A stretch of 64,000 nt of DNA from Iris pallida (taxonomy: Eukaryota; Streptophyta; Magnoliopsida; Asparagales; Iridaceae). The stretch lies in the NCBI GenBank assembly GCA_029216955.1, contig JANAVB010044017.1, positions 2,416,429 through 2,480,428 of the forward strand. Reading direction: 5' to 3'. Positions 11,826 to 24,111 of the stretch are shown piece after piece (positions within the stretch are counted from its first letter, which is position 1; each line of letters starts with the position of its first letter). The notes beneath the pieces are model-generated. The model was not told where the DNA came from and did not search any database. It saw only the letters and a program-made list of their open reading frames with translations. A program made the translations under genes and the position numbers.

Positions 11826-14008
11826 AAGCAACACCTAGGACTAATTTTCTATTCAAATAGATTCCAAAAACTCGAACAAAGTGTTCTTTGAGATATTTCG
11901 TCGAACACCTTAACTACCCACTGATACGTGTCCGATACGGACACGTAATAGATCCAAAACCTAGGGTTAGCCTATCCTACTGTTAGGTTAGGGCTAGGGC
12001 ATTCCTAAAATGATTTTTAACAGAATTTCCTGTGCAGTATTGAACTGATTTACCTTCCTTTCAGTTTTGTGTGGGGTTTCTGTTTCAGGAATGGCCCTGT
12101 TAACTGGAAATTGTTCCAGTTTTCCCCTATAAACTGAATTCCTGAATTATGTATACACTGTTTCTAAATTCTGATCACACACACACCCACAGTTGCCTCA
12201 CTATTTTCCCTGTTCATTCAAGTATTTATGTACACTCTCATGTACACACCCTATATGTATCACACACTCTCTAACACACATACACTAGTATATAGCTATG
12301 ACACCCCTTGACACACTATGGGAATCATTCCACACACACACACATACACTGGTACACATTGTGTGCCCCTCTCTCTTTCATGCCTATATATGTATTGAGG
12401 GTATGTGTAGATATTCTATATTATAGTGTTGTACCTTGTATAGAATAGTTGTATATAGGAATGTGTGTAAATGTATTACATATATGTGGTTGTATGGGGT
12501 AATGTATAGATAGCCAATATGTGTATATTCTAACTAGATTATAATGTATACCAATATGTGTTGTCTAGCTATAGAGAATAACATGTGTGAGATGTGTCTA
12601 GTCGGCTATAGGCTAGATATATGACATGTGGAGATGTATATTGGTAGGCTTGACATGGTATTGCCTAGAATAGCCTAGTAAACCTAGAATAACTTGCTAG
12701 ACCTAGATTAGACTAGTTTGACCTAGATTAGACTTGGTTGACCTAGTTTGACTTCTAGGGTTGACCAGAGTTGACCAAGAGTTGACTTTGGTCTAATTGG
12801 CCTAGATTCATGTAGAACACATTGTAGTGCATTACATTTCTATTCTGGACTTGTTGTGACTCGTACTGTTCTAAATAGGAGCCAGACACCACTCATCGGA
12901 CAGTACTTTCATCTCGGACTTTCAGTTAACAGACGAGTACATTCTCTGATCTTTTCATACCTGTCTGGACTATATTCATGCTCTAGATTACTCTACATGA
13001 TGCTGACACGTATCTTCACGGATTAGTACTATATGGATCCTTTCCTGAGATGTTATCCCTCTACGGGTGCATCGGGTATTTCATGTTCATGTACTTTATC
13101 ATGTGCATCAGGTACTCCTTGTACTCGTACTAGTTCATGTTTTTACATATTCTCATGTGCTTTCACGTGCCTCATATACTACTCATTACATGAGTTCACG
13201 TATCTTAGTTGTATTCATGTGCTTATAACGTAACTTAAATGGATTCTTGTGTACTGATTGGGGCGGGGTGAGTAGAATTGGTTATGTGAACACTATCCCC
13301 AGTAGCTGTATAAATGTGCCTCCTTATTTGTATTCATGTGGCCCTAAGCCGTTTACATAACCATATTGTACTCTAAATCACATAGTCACTTACAGTCTTT
13401 ACTATCATGTATCTATTTCCAGTTACAAAATATCTCATATTTTACTTGTACTTCCATTCAGCACTTCCTGTATTTTACTCTATTGCAATAATTTATACTC
13501 CTAACCTGATATGAACTGTTGAGAGATATGTGCTCGTTCCCGTCCTGACTGGACCTGTTGAAATATTACAGAGGACGAGGCTGAGGCGTTCTGCCCTACT
13601 TACTACGGTGCCATACTAGATGAGTGCCCGAATTTGGACCAGCAGCAGGATCCATTAGCTGTAGACGATACTCCATTAGTTTAGGAGTCTTACTATTTTG
13701 GGATTATTGTACTAGTCTTTGAGATATTTTGAGTTATGTATTATTTTAAACATTTAGAATTCTGGATTGTATCTCTGTGATTCTCTGTTCTGGATATTTT
13801 ATCTTTCATTATCATTCCATCTTACCTGTTCTACCTTAGCTGTGGTTGAGTTTATATTGTGTTATGTCACCCCCATTCGGGGAGTATAACTGTATTACCT
13901 TCAATTGTTAGATGTTGTGACCTAGGACATCGTTCTACCGCCGACACTGCGGCGTAGGCTGGACGTACCCACGTCTCGTGCCCTTACTCTAGGGTGCGGG
14001 TCGTGACA
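11826..14008 (+). mobile_element. LTR-G: Del-D-related LTR inserted in the Tat-A antisense gene
   Basis: From about 12760 to 14008 the sequence is the reverse complement of the Del-D LTR start. Shared pieces include the TTGACCAAGAGTTGAC stretch, ACTATATGGATCC, GACTGGACCTGTTGAAATAT and the terminal GGGTCGTGACA. It therefore lies in + orientation, opposite to Del-D. The left third is poorly matched, and a piece near 11870-11950 (ACTGATACGTGTCCGATACGG) matches Del-D in the other orientation, so this LTR is divergent or rearranged. No internal region is seen, hence a solo LTR or fragment. The left boundary is uncertain by tens of bases and I could not identify a target duplication. Confidence 0.65.
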
Positions 14009-16507
14009 GGGTGGCTATTGATGCACTGTCAGTCTTTGATGAGGCCTGGCCTAGAAGACGACGTAACTGTTGATGATGCTTTTATCTTCCAGTATCGCCG
14101 TATGCCCTGGAAGTGTAGTACTATGCCAGCCTGTCGGATGGCGCTGGCAAGAGTGGATAGATACACCTTTTTCGTGTCTGTTCCTCATTTTACTGATGAA
14201 AAAATGAATGGTGTACATCTTGATGGTACTGGGCCTCCCTACCTCTTGCCGATAAGATGCTCCTCTGGTTGTAGAATATCTATCCTGCACACCTGGTATA
14301 TCGCAACTGTAACTCCGTCTTCTTGGAGCCTTACTTGCCCAGTCTGTTCTTCCGGCAGTTTGGGTACAGTCAGATGTTCCTGGACAATCCCAGCTCCGGC
14401 CTGGGTTTTGAGGGAAACTTCCCTGACGGCATTCGGGCTTGGCACTACTATAACACGGTTCACACCCGCACTAGCTTCTCTATACCTAATGCTAGGGAGT
14501 CAGGACAAATTTTGTACTTAGCGGCTCTGTACCATGTTATGGTGAACAAGCCCCCTCATGATTTTGACCCAAGTACCAATTTTATTATTGGGACTAGCTT
14601 GGAGGAGAAGCCGAAAGGGTCCAAAACGAGGAAAAAGAAGGTGAACACGGTCGATGTATCCGACTCAGAGTCCATCAACATAGACGAGGAGGATGACCCT
14701 GATGACTTGTCACTTCCTTCTGCAGATGATGTGGTGGCAGATCAGCCCCCTGTTGCGCCTAGTTCTTCACGAAAGCGAAGCAGGCGTGGGTCCGCTGTTG
14801 ACGGCATAACTTACTCCAGAAAATGGGCTGCGGTCAAGCCTTGTCGGCTAATCATTAGGGAGAGAAGCGAGGATGTTGATATCGTTTCAGAGGTGAATCG
14901 AATTACAACCATCTTTTTTAGCTCTTCTTTTCCGTACTATGATCTGATCATTCTCTTTTTCTTTGTAGACGTCAGAAGAAGTGGACTCTCGAGAGCCGAC
15001 TACTGTCTCTGAGGTCGACCTGGCTCTAGCCACTTTAATTAGTGATATGAGTGCCGAGCTTATTTCTGCCAGAGTTTTTTCGACGACGGCTGAGGTTCCT
15101 CCCGTTGCTGACATCTCAACCCAGGGCGATGTGGGCTCTACTGAGCCTATCCCCGAGGTTGCTGAATTCCAGCCGAGTGATGTTGACCCAATTACGTCTA
15201 CCTTCGGGGCGGCTGGGGCAGAGGAACCTGCACCATTCGGCTTAGATGTCGTTGGTGAGGAGGATACAATGGCTGTGAGCGAGCCTCAGCTTCAGCAACC
15301 CTCCCCTGGTAAGCTAAGTCAAGTCTTGACTAGTGAGGAGGTTCATTTGCTCTATCTTCACATCCTTCGGGTTAAGCTGATCGATGGTTGCTCCGGACAT
15401 ACAGGTCCTGCTCCTTCGCTGCCAACGACGGACATCATCGGAGGAGAAGTTACCAGAGGGGATCTGGTGGAAGAAAGTATGCCTCCTCCTCCTTCAACTC
15501 ATATCGAGGGGTCTCCTGCCGGTTCGAGTTCAGGAGAACAGGCAGTAGAACGACCGAGACGGGAAGAAATGGTCCCTGAACCCTCCTTGGTTCATGTGGC
15601 TTCGGAGGTCGACCTTTCCGCCCTGCCAAGTCTCCGGATTCTTCGGGCTACGGAGAAGGAGATGGCCGCTATTCAAGCGTCCTATCACTCGAAACTTGTT
15701 TCCCTAGTAGCAGGGGCATCAATTTCTGGTGCATCTTCTTCAACTCTGCCAGCTACTCTTCCTTTGACGCTGTCTTCTTCGGAAGTTCTGGATGAATCGT
15801 CGAAGAACGTGGTTGATAGTTTCTACTGCCACCTGAAGCGAGGGGTTGAAGCTGCTGTGGTGAGGGGGACATCTTTTGCATTGGCCCGTCAATGTGCCCA
15901 CGGCCAGATTGAACTCCTCAGAACTCTCTCCGGCGGGGCAGGGATGGTCGAGCTTTTGGAGCCCAAATTACTAGAAGCCAATCAGCTCGTGGCCCAGTTT
16001 CAAGTACTGCGGCAAGTCGATCTGTCTTCAGCAATAGATCAGGAACGTGCCTTCCTTATAACAGCCATGTAAAAGGTAAGAAAGATACGGGAGACGTTCG
16101 AGCCTGTTCTAGTGAAGGACCTTCAAGATTTATCTTTATAGTACGATCAATTAAGCCGCAGGGGAGAGGATTGCATTGCTCGGGAAGAGGCCGCCTCTCG
16201 TGGGATAATCGATACGAAGAAGCAGATCCTCCAGCTTCAGAGGCAATTGGCTACTTTGGAATCTGAGCTCCAGGCTTCTCGCCAAGACAAGGAGATAATT
16301 CTTCAGGACGCCGATCGGGTTACCCGGACCTCTACTGCCTTGGAGCGTGCACTGAAGAAGCTTGAAGACGGCTGGCAGGCGCATGCACATCTGGAGGATG
16401 CAAAAAGGTTGACTCAGGAGGTTGAACGCCGGGCCAAGCGGAGGATTGAGCGGTCGACGGCCCAGTTGAAGGACCGTCTCAGAGAGATGTGCGTTGCCGA
16501 ACCATAA

Positions 16508-17365
16508 TCGGCCTTTTCTTTCTTTTTATCATTTATGTTATTTCATTTTAACAGGGACATAGTCCCAAAAAAATGTAGTACTTTTGATTTTCAATGAATG
16601 ACTATGTTTACATCATTCTTTATATGTTGTGCTTTTACTGTATCTTTAGTATTATGGCATTTGCCCCACTGGAGGACTTTTTGTGGACCTATTACCCTTG
16701 GTATATACTGGTTTTAGGCATGTATAATAAGTTTGATAGGGTTACCTAGAATAACTTTGCGGTAAGGTGGATATGGAAGTTCTTGGTATCGGGCGAAAGA
16801 ATGCCATAGAACAGCTGGGTTCCAGAGGCATGAGATTGTGAGAAAAGAGACGCGTGTACTAGAGAACCTAGTACATCATTTGTGGTCAACTACAGACATT
16901 TATGGTCAACTGTGGACATTTGTGGGCCTATTATCCTTGGCGTATCCTAGTTTTGGGTACGGATAATAAGTCGAGAGAAAACCGACATACTTGCTCAGAG
17001 GTAATGAGGACGTGGCAGGAGTGGACTCCACGAAGGGTACATAGAACAACTCAGAGGTAATATGGATGTAGAAGTTCTACGTAAGGGATAATTTGTTTGT
17101 GATGGAAGAGAAACAACTCAGAGGTGACATCGACGTGGTTGTTTCGGGAATTTTGTGAATCTGTTACCCTTTTTCATGCACAGAAAGTGCGGGTAATAGA
17201 TTATGAGAAAAATACTATTTTGGGGAGGAAGTTCAGAGGTATGATCATACATGACTTACTGCCCAGAAGACCTGATATAGATTCATTTTGAGTGACCAGA
17301 GTGTAAGTTCAGCGGTACCTAAGGGTACATAACTCAACAATCCGGTTGATTTGGATAGTATCGTT
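16508..17365. other. Tat-A non-coding stretch between antisense gene and integrase
   Basis: No gene is visible. It holds two diverged copies of a roughly 60-bp piece (TGGACCTATTACCCTTGG near 16683 and GGGCCTATTATCCTTGG near 16924). It also has several CTCAGAGGTAA words (near 16995, 17045, 17110 and 17232). Tat-B has related AGAGGT words in the same position (about 31030-31160). Confidence 0.5.
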
Positions 17366-18506
17366 TAGACATAGTATTTCTTCAGGAACTTGCCATTGAT
17401 GGGCATCATAAGCAAGTCTCTATTTTGCTTTGCGAGACGGTAAACATCATTGGAGAATACAGCCTCGATGATGAACGGGCCTTCCTACTTTGGTTGGAAC
17501 TTGCCGACGGTTTTGTGATCATAATCATCGGCCTCTGAACTGCCAAAACGAGATCGTCCACTTGGAATGTTCTGAGCTTAACCTTCTTATTGAAGGCTCT
17601 AGAGATGCGCGCTTGATAAAGCTTGATTCGTTGTTGAGCTAACAGACGCTTCTCATCTAAGGCCTCCAACTCCTGTAGCCGGCGACGGTAATTATCATCC
17701 GTCGTCAATCGATAAGTGAGGACGACGCGGAGCGAGGGAATTGGAGTCTCCAATGGAAGAACTGCCTCACTTTCATACACCAAAGAAAATGGCGTATTCC
17801 CAGTGGCTGTTCGGACTGTAGTACAGTACGCCCATAAGCATTTGCCAAGCTTTTTATTCCAATCGCGTTTGTTTGAGGACACGAACTTTTTGAGAAGCTT
17901 GATTATAGTTTTGTTGAATGCTTCAACCAAAGCATTAGCCACCGGGTTGTAGGGTATTGACGTAACATTCTGAATCCGATATTTGTCGCAAAATTGATAG
18001 AAGGCGTGGCTTACGAACTGCGGACCATTGTCGTGGATGATCCTTCGAGGCAGTCCAAAGCAATAGAAGACGTGATACTTGAGGAAGCTGATCACGTTTG
18101 ATATCTTCACTTCTGCAAGCGGAACAACTTTCGCCCATTTGGAGAAGTAATCCATAATCGCCAGTATAAAACGGTGTCCTCTGGATGAGGGTGGGGTGAT
18201 TGGACCGATAATATCCATTCCTCATGCCTCAAATGGCCAGGATGCCATCATCGGATGTAGGAATTCAGATGGTTGGTGTATGAAATCTGTGTAGACCTGA
18301 CAAGCTTTGTACTTTCTTGTATCGTCTATCGTATCTGCCACCATCGTAGGCCAGTAATAGCCCATCCGGCGAAGGCGGTCTTGTAATTTCGGGCCAGATT
18401 GATGGGCCCCACAAACACCATCGTGAGCTTCACATACAGTTTCTTTGGCTTCTGTATTTGATAAACATTGAAGCAGTTGTCCATCATAGGATCGCCGATA
18501 CAGCAT
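17366..18506 (-). pseudogene. Tat-A integrase
   Basis: The N-terminal zinc-binding part is visible (AHDGVCGAHQSGPKLQDR then GYYWPTMVAD and KACQ; one cysteine of the HHCC set is not obvious). The catalytic core shows D (MDIIGPITPPSSRGHRF), D (IHDNGPQF) and E (VEAFNKTIIKLLKK). These acidic residues cut and join DNA ends during insertion. A TGA at 18219-18221 stands just before the core where Tat-B has Trp. A frameshift near 17410 separates the body from the C-terminal end GKFLKKYYV, whose stop is near 17368. Tat-B carries an unbroken homologue. Confidence 0.85.
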
Positions 18507-18650
18507 TTTTGTCTCAGTATTGTAGAAGAATCTGAGAGAACGTCTTCTAATAGAAGTGGCTTCTTTCGGATTCTCCGGTAAGATGTCGTAGACTACGAAG
18601 TCAATAAACGGAAGCCTCCAATCCTGTGTCTCATCGGCCGTCAGGGCAGA

Positions 18651-19345
18651 TTAGCTCTCAGTAAATTGGACGTTGTTCTTGGGACAGACCAATTCATGGC
18701 CTATTACGTCAACCAAATGATAAGTACAATTTGGGACCGCTAGAGAAGCAGCCAGTCCTACTAGGGCATCGGCTTCAATGTTCCAGAGTCTGGGAACATG
18801 TTCTATGAAGAATCCTTTCAGGGACGTAATGATAGCGATTGCTATTTGGTGATAGAGGATCATGTCTTCATAACGAACTTCGTAAGAACCCCGGATCTGA
18901 TTGACGATTAACTGTGAATTGTCATATGCTTCCAGGTACTCTACCCCCAGTTCCTTTGCTAGTCGGAGGCCGATAACCAAGGCATTATACTCGGCCACGT
19001 TATTTGAACAAGGTTCCGTGAGTGAGTACGCCCATTGATCACCAAGCCAGAGGGAGAAATCAGTACTACTCCGACCCCAACGACGATATTGCCCTTGGGC
19101 CCGGTCCTTGAAGCACCGTCGAAGAACATTCGCCAAACGTTAGCATGGGAAGCCATATTTGAATTAACGACCTCGTCAGGGATCTTTTCATATATTCTGG
19201 TTGACTCCGAACCTGGATGGGTTGCTAAAAAGTCTGCCAGAGCTTGACCTTTAACAGTCTTCTGCGGGACGAAGATCATGTGGTAGGGAGACAATAATAT
19301 CGCCCAAGTAGCAAGGCGAGAGCTGAGTGCACCTGGTTTGGTCAT
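18651..19345 (-). pseudogene. Tat-A second (archaeal-type) RNase H
   Basis: Two overlapping frames cover the domain. One has FFDGASRTGPKGNIVVGVGV, the other SNNVAEYNALVIGLRLAKEL, then YDNSQLIVNQ and, later, WNIEADALVGLA. The order D...E...D...D fits RNase HI of the archaeal type, an extra domain diagnostic of the Tat lineage, thought to improve removal of RNA from the RNA-DNA hybrid. A frameshift near 19030 breaks it. It is collinear with 33053-33922 in Tat-B. Confidence 0.8.
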
Positions 19346-19816
19346 GAGGACCCTAAGAGGGTTGACTCATGATATAACATGGATGGTTTGTCCTGTAACA
19401 TAGTGTCACGTCTTCTGAATAGCGAACACCAAGGTAAGACATTCTTTTTCTACAACGGTGTATCTATGCACAGGTCCTATCATCATTCGGCTGAGATAAT
19501 AGATAGCCTATTCATACCCTGCATCATTGTTATGTGCTAGTAGAGCATCGAAGGAATGTTCCATTGCTCGCACATAGAGCAGAAAAAGTTTTCCAGCAAC
19601 CGGGGCCACCAGGACTGAAGGGTTCGACAGATATTCCTTAATGTTGTCAAAGGCACGTTGGCACTCCTCATTCCATACAAAGGAGACGTCTTTCTTTATG
19701 AGATGTGTGAATGGTTGACATCGCCCGGAGAGGTTAGAAATAAACCTCCTGATATAGGCTAGCCTCCCTTGCAGGCCTCTGAGTTCTCGGAGATTTCTCG
19801 GGGGACCCATCTCCAT
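19346..19816 (-). pseudogene. Tat-A RT connection and first RNase H
   Basis: PPRNLRELRGLQGRLAYIRR opens the RT connection, followed by FISNLSGRCQPFTHLIKKDV and a YVRAMEHSFDALLA stretch where the family usually has a fuller DASD-like site. The frame stops at 19508, and the remainder to 19346 (matching the IEKECLALVF region of Tat-B) is in broken frames. It removes the RNA strand during reverse transcription in active relatives. Confidence 0.75.
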
Positions 19817-19839
19817 GATTGCCTTCGGCTTCTCAGGGT

Positions 19840-20805
19840 CTATTGGATTCCCTGGGCGATAATAATAAAACCCAAGAATTTCTCGCTGGATACGCCCAAA
19901 AAGGATTTGGTAGGGTTCATCTTCAAGTTGTGCGCTCGCATCAGGTCGAATACTGTCCCCAGATCGTGCAGATGATCTTCCTTAGAGCGGCTTTTGACAG
20001 CGATGTCAGCGACATAACATTCTACTGTCTTACACAGGTGATCTATGAAGATGACGCTCATAGCTTGTTGGTATGTGGCACCGGCATTTTTTAAACCAAA
20101 GGACATGACTGTGTAGCAGTACACACCAATTGGCGTTCGAAATGATGTATGCTTTTCGTCGTCAGGACACATCTTGATTTGGTTGTATCCTGAGAAGCCA
20201 TCCATGAACAATATGTGCTCAAAGCCACATGTGTTGTCGATCATTATGTCCATAATAGGAAGAGGGAACTCATCCTTAGGACATGCTTTGTTCAGATTTC
20301 GGAAGTCGATGCAAATTCGGATCTTCCTATTCTTCTTGAGGACCGATACTATGTTGGCGACCCAGTCTAGATGTTGTTCCTCCTGGATGAAGCCACTGGC
20401 TATCAGTTTGTTGACCTCAGCTTCGATAGAATTCATAATGTCCCGGTGGAACAGTCGTTGCTGTTGCTTGACCGGCTTTGCGTCCGGATGAATGTTGAGT
20501 TTATGGAGAGCAACCTCGGGGTTTAGTCCTGGTATGTCCTCATAGCTGCAAGGGAATACGTCAATATACTCTCTGATGAGTTGCAAAAGCGACTCCCGCT
20601 CTTCGTCTGTCAGGATTTTACTGACGAAGATTGGCTTTGGAGAGGATTCATCGTCGAGGTCAACTTGCATGACCTCATCTTCGGTAGGAGGATCTCTTTG
20701 TTCAAAACGCTTCTTCCACTGCGCATCTCGCTGTTGAACCCAAGGCTCTAACTCGAGAAGCTGGGGTACATCTTCATCTTCTTCATAGGCGTCAGCAAAT
20801 GCCAT
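19840..20805 (-). pseudogene. Tat-A reverse transcriptase
   Basis: Recognisable blocks are PVKQQQRLFHRDIMNSIEAE, VLKKNRKIRICIDFRNLNKA, CPKDEFPLPIMDIMIDNTCG, FMDGFSGYNQIKM, FRTPIGVYCYTVMSFGLKNA and FLGVSSEKFLGF. The catalytic YVDD box reads YVADIAVKS, so one of the paired aspartates is lost and the enzyme cannot be active. A frameshift near 19840 separates it from RNase H. The 5' part carries the acidic linker QRDPPTEDEVMQVDL shared with Tat-B. Confidence 0.9.
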
Positions 20806-21043
20806 ATTGACAGACCAAACTTGTCTGAATTCGTCCCCGATGTTGACATCCGAATCGGAAGTGGGTAATCCGGTTGAATGTTAATGCCAGTCGCATTCCT
20901 CATCCGAGCTTTCAGGAGTCATTGCGGGTGTAACATAGCCTAGACCACGTCTGGTTTTGTTGTAGTAATCTCGTGGTTTTCCAGCCGGGACCGACAATTA
21001 CAAAGGTAATCGCCGGCCGGTGCCGTAATTCAAGCCTGGCATA
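20806..21043 (-). pseudogene. Tat-A G-patch-like linker, cut by the CACTA element
   Basis: On the minus strand I read GLNYGTGRRLPL, a stop, and then NKTRRGLGY, which parallels GLNQGKGRRLPLR and KTRHGLGYDP in Tat-B (35736-35071). Glycine-rich motifs of this kind resemble the G-patch found next to retroviral-type proteases, an RNA-binding module. The CACTA element begins exactly where the upstream half should join. Confidence 0.55.
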
Positions 21044-22142
21044 CACTATAAGAAAATGCAAATTATGCGACATATGGACTATGTATCCAAAAGCTAGATT
21101 TGTATCGCCAAAGAGTTTCGGCGACATATCTCGTTATGTCGCACGTATGTCGCGATAGCCTTGTCTGAAAAAGTATATGGCGACATGAACACACCATGTC
21201 GCGGAAAGATACCTACTTTTGGCGACATCACACACATTTTTAAAAAAAAAGTTTCGGCGACATGTGTCATTTTATGTCGCAGAATGTAAGTATATTTGGC
21301 TACATAACACATGTCGGGGAAAGTTATTTTTTTGAATGTATAGGATATGACTTTCTGCTACACAATTGTGTGATGTTGCGAAAGCTATTTTATAGAAATA
21401 ATATTTTTTTCTGTTTGCATATATTTTTCAACATAGATATGCGAAAACCCTATTTCGAAATTAAATTATAAAACTAAAATTCATATTAAAAGAACTTGAG
21501 AACAAAGAGCAACAAGTTGTACCCACAACATGATATCCAAAGTTTTGTCATAAAATAATCCATTAATGCAAATATCTTAACAACTTCAAGCATTCAACAC
21601 GACATGTAATGTATCCCACAAACGTATTGTATTCCAGCTTAGATAACTATAATGTGGACAAAAATACATTAATTTACTGTCTTCAAAAAAATTGCCCGAG
21701 ACTATTCCCAAAAAATTTGCCCGAGTCTCTTCCCAAAAAATCAACTTGTTGTCCATGTGATCCTGCAAACAAAAATTAAAGAAAACAAAATTGTTAGTAA
21801 AACAAAATATATAAAAGAATGAAATTTTATCTCTATAACTCATTACTATTCAAATATTTTTCTTGACTCTATATTATACTAACTGAAATAAAACACAAGA
21901 ACATCAAGCTCTATCAAATTTTGATATTGCACAAAATAAAAGAATGTTTCAGAGGAAAAAGTCACTCTACTAATACAAATATGGGTAAAAAAAATATAAG
22001 CATTTAGAAGGTCATATGAACACATACACATGATAAAGTTTCGGAAGGTCCAAATATCATTTTTTTACGATTCTAAAATTTCAGAAGGCCGTCTAACGAT
22101 GAAGCTGTTAATCTCAGGCTCCTCGAAAATACGCTCTTAATT

Positions 22143-22725
22143 TATACGGAGAATGGTCATTCCAGTGTTAAAACGCAGGAGAATGACCATTCTCCGTCTT
22201 AATTTACACGGAGAATGGCCATTCTCCGTGTAATTTAGCACGGAGAATGGTCATTCTCCGTGTAATTTTCACGGAGAATGGCCATTCTCCGTGTTAATTT
22301 ACACGGAGAATGACCATTCTCCGTGCTAAATTACACGGAGAATGGCCATTCTCCGTGTAAAGTAAGACGGAGAATGGTCATTCTCCTGCGTTTTAACACT
22401 GGAATGGCATTCTCCGTATTTCTAACACAGAGAATGGACATTCTTCGTCTTAATTTACACGAAGAATGGTCATTCCAGTGTTAAAATGCAGGAGAATTAC
22501 CATTTTTCGTGCTAAATTATACGGAAAATGGCCATTCTCCGTGTAAATTAAGACAGAGAATGGTCATTCTCCGTGTAATTTTCACGGAGAATGGCCATTC
22601 TCCGTGTTAATTTACACGAAGAATGACCATTCTCCGTGCTAAATTATACGGAGAATAGCCATTCTCCGTGTAAATTAAGACGGAGAATGGTTATTCTCCT
22701 GCGTTTTAACACTGGTCATTCTATC
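22143..22725. repeat. Palindrome array inside CACTA-H
   Basis: About 18 units of a self-complementary word, best form CACGGAGAATGGCCATTC (continuing TCCGTG), separated by TAATTTA or TAAATTA spacers that pair too. The array is bracketed by CCAGTGTTAAAACGCAGG and its reverse complement, and this bracketed block occurs twice (about 22157-22405 and 22465-22720). Each block could fold into one long hairpin or many small ones. No coding content. Confidence 0.85.
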
Positions 22726-24110
22726 TTGCATTAGTATGGGTTGTAGTGTTGGTCATTAGGATTTAGGTATTAGTCTTTGTTCAGTCCTTTGTCTCAATGT
22801 TTTAATCCAATTTTCTTAATGTTTCAGTCTTGTACTAATGATGGAAGTCTTAGCCTATATTAGGTATTCAGCCCTTGTTATCAATCCCATGTATAGATGC
22901 AAACATATATAGTTCAGTCCCTTAACTCAAATGTAGGACTGGTGCATGTTATAGGGAAACTGAACTTGAGGGCAATATATGAGCAATGCTAAGTTGTATA
23001 TCAACTAATGTGGACATGACATCAAGGTAAAATGGTCTGAAGTTAGTTCAAAAATGAACTCCAAAGGACAAATACTAAAATCTGAACAAAAGTTATAGAT
23101 TAGGCATTACAAGGTGACAAGAACATCTGTTCTTAACTGAACATGACAACATATGAACCTGTTCTCATCTGAATCAATAAATGGTAACATGGATACCTAC
23201 GATTTGAACTAAAATATATGATACATACCTGCACATAGGTGGTATCATTTGTTGATCTAAAAACTGATGCCAAGAAGCAATAACCATTGGGTTCACAACT
23301 GAACCCAAAGTGAATACCTGCACTTGGACAGACATTCAGAGATGAATGGGAACAGAACCAATATTGCCATTCAACTGCAATTGCCTGAATAACCAAGAAG
23401 TGGATAGGGCAAGATTCAAACTGGTCCTAATGTTCTATTCGAAAGGGTAGATCATTAATTTGATGTAAGGAGGACAGAATAAAAATAGGTTCAGTCCTCA
23501 AATATTTTAGTTTCAGTTTGAGTTCAGTCCTAGTTATATTGTTCAGTCTCCTATTACATGATCAATCCTACTTGCCAATAATATAGTCCACTATTGAAAT
23601 ATAGTTTCAGCCCCTGTATGTATATGAGTTTAGTCCCAACTCTCACTGTTAAGTCCATATCTTGTATCAGTCCTTGTGTGGACTGGGTATCACACCCTAC
23701 ATTCAGTTCACCTGGGTTAGACCTTAGCATCAGACAAGGGGTAGTTGGATAGATGGGGAAAATGTGGAAGAATGCCTCAGTTTCAAGTTCAGAGCACATG
23801 TATCCTTTGTGCAGTCTCAGTTTGGGTTAGTCCATGCCCTACATTTCATCATTCCATCTTGCATTAGTATAGGTTGTAGTGTTGGTTATTAGGATTTAGG
23901 TATTAGTCTTTGTTCAATCCTTTGTTCAGTCATTAGTATGGGTTGTAGTGTTGGTCATTAGGATTTAGGTATTAATCTTTGTTCATTCCATCTTGTATTA
24001 GACCATTCAAAGCCACAGTTATATGACAACCTCTAGATTGCAGTTATAAAGTGAAAGTTGGATTATGACAGATTAGACATGACACGGTAAGGATAATATT
24101 AAGTTACCAG
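22726..24110. other. CACTA-H interior without recognisable gene
   Basis: Three imperfect copies of a piece containing GTTGTAGTGTTGGTCATTAG and GGATTTAGGTATTA(G/A)TCTTTG occur near 22738, 23872 and 23940. The stretch is otherwise rich in CAGTCC/TTCAGTC words. I find no transposase motif. Confidence 0.5.
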
Positions 24111-24111
24111 C

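Larger units (their letters stand above)
9631..16507 (+). pseudogene. Tat-A antisense gene: plant mobile domain-like protein with coiled-coil tail
   Basis: Exon 1 is 9631-9730 (MAPKASSSPAAKDKG...). A 608-bp intron (GTAAGA...TTTTTCAG) follows, and exon 2 starts at 10339 and stays in frame. A second intron, 14893-14968, also keeps the frame, and exon 3 ends at the TAA at 16505-16507. The core around 10891-11238 (LFMALLEMYNRRTGTFFTPG then GGEMELALHEMCEVSKLPWG) resembles the aminotransferase-like plant mobile domain (PMD), whose cellular members MAIN and MAIL1 act in transposon silencing. A Ser/acidic and basic linker (RKRSRRG) follows near 14760-14800. The last part (about 16140-16500) is a heptad-rich coiled coil. 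Breaks include TAG near 10437 and at 11242, a frame change near 10470-10720, insertion of LTR-G, TAA at 16070 and TAG at 16139. Antisense extra ORFs between pol and the 3' LTR are known in Tat elements. The PMD assignment is from pattern only. Confidence 0.6.

Noticed and set aside
12170..12420. ACACAC-rich stretch as a microsatellite locus of interest
   Set aside because: Ordinary low-complexity part of LTR-G shared with Del-D LTRs.
14051..14290. Minus-strand frames opposite the Tat-A antisense gene
   Set aside because: The + strand reading continues a spliced, family-like protein; minus-strand frames are shadows.
22143..22725. Rho-independent terminators or bacterial hairpins
   Set aside because: Plant CACTA context, a repeated palindrome array and no U-tract pattern.
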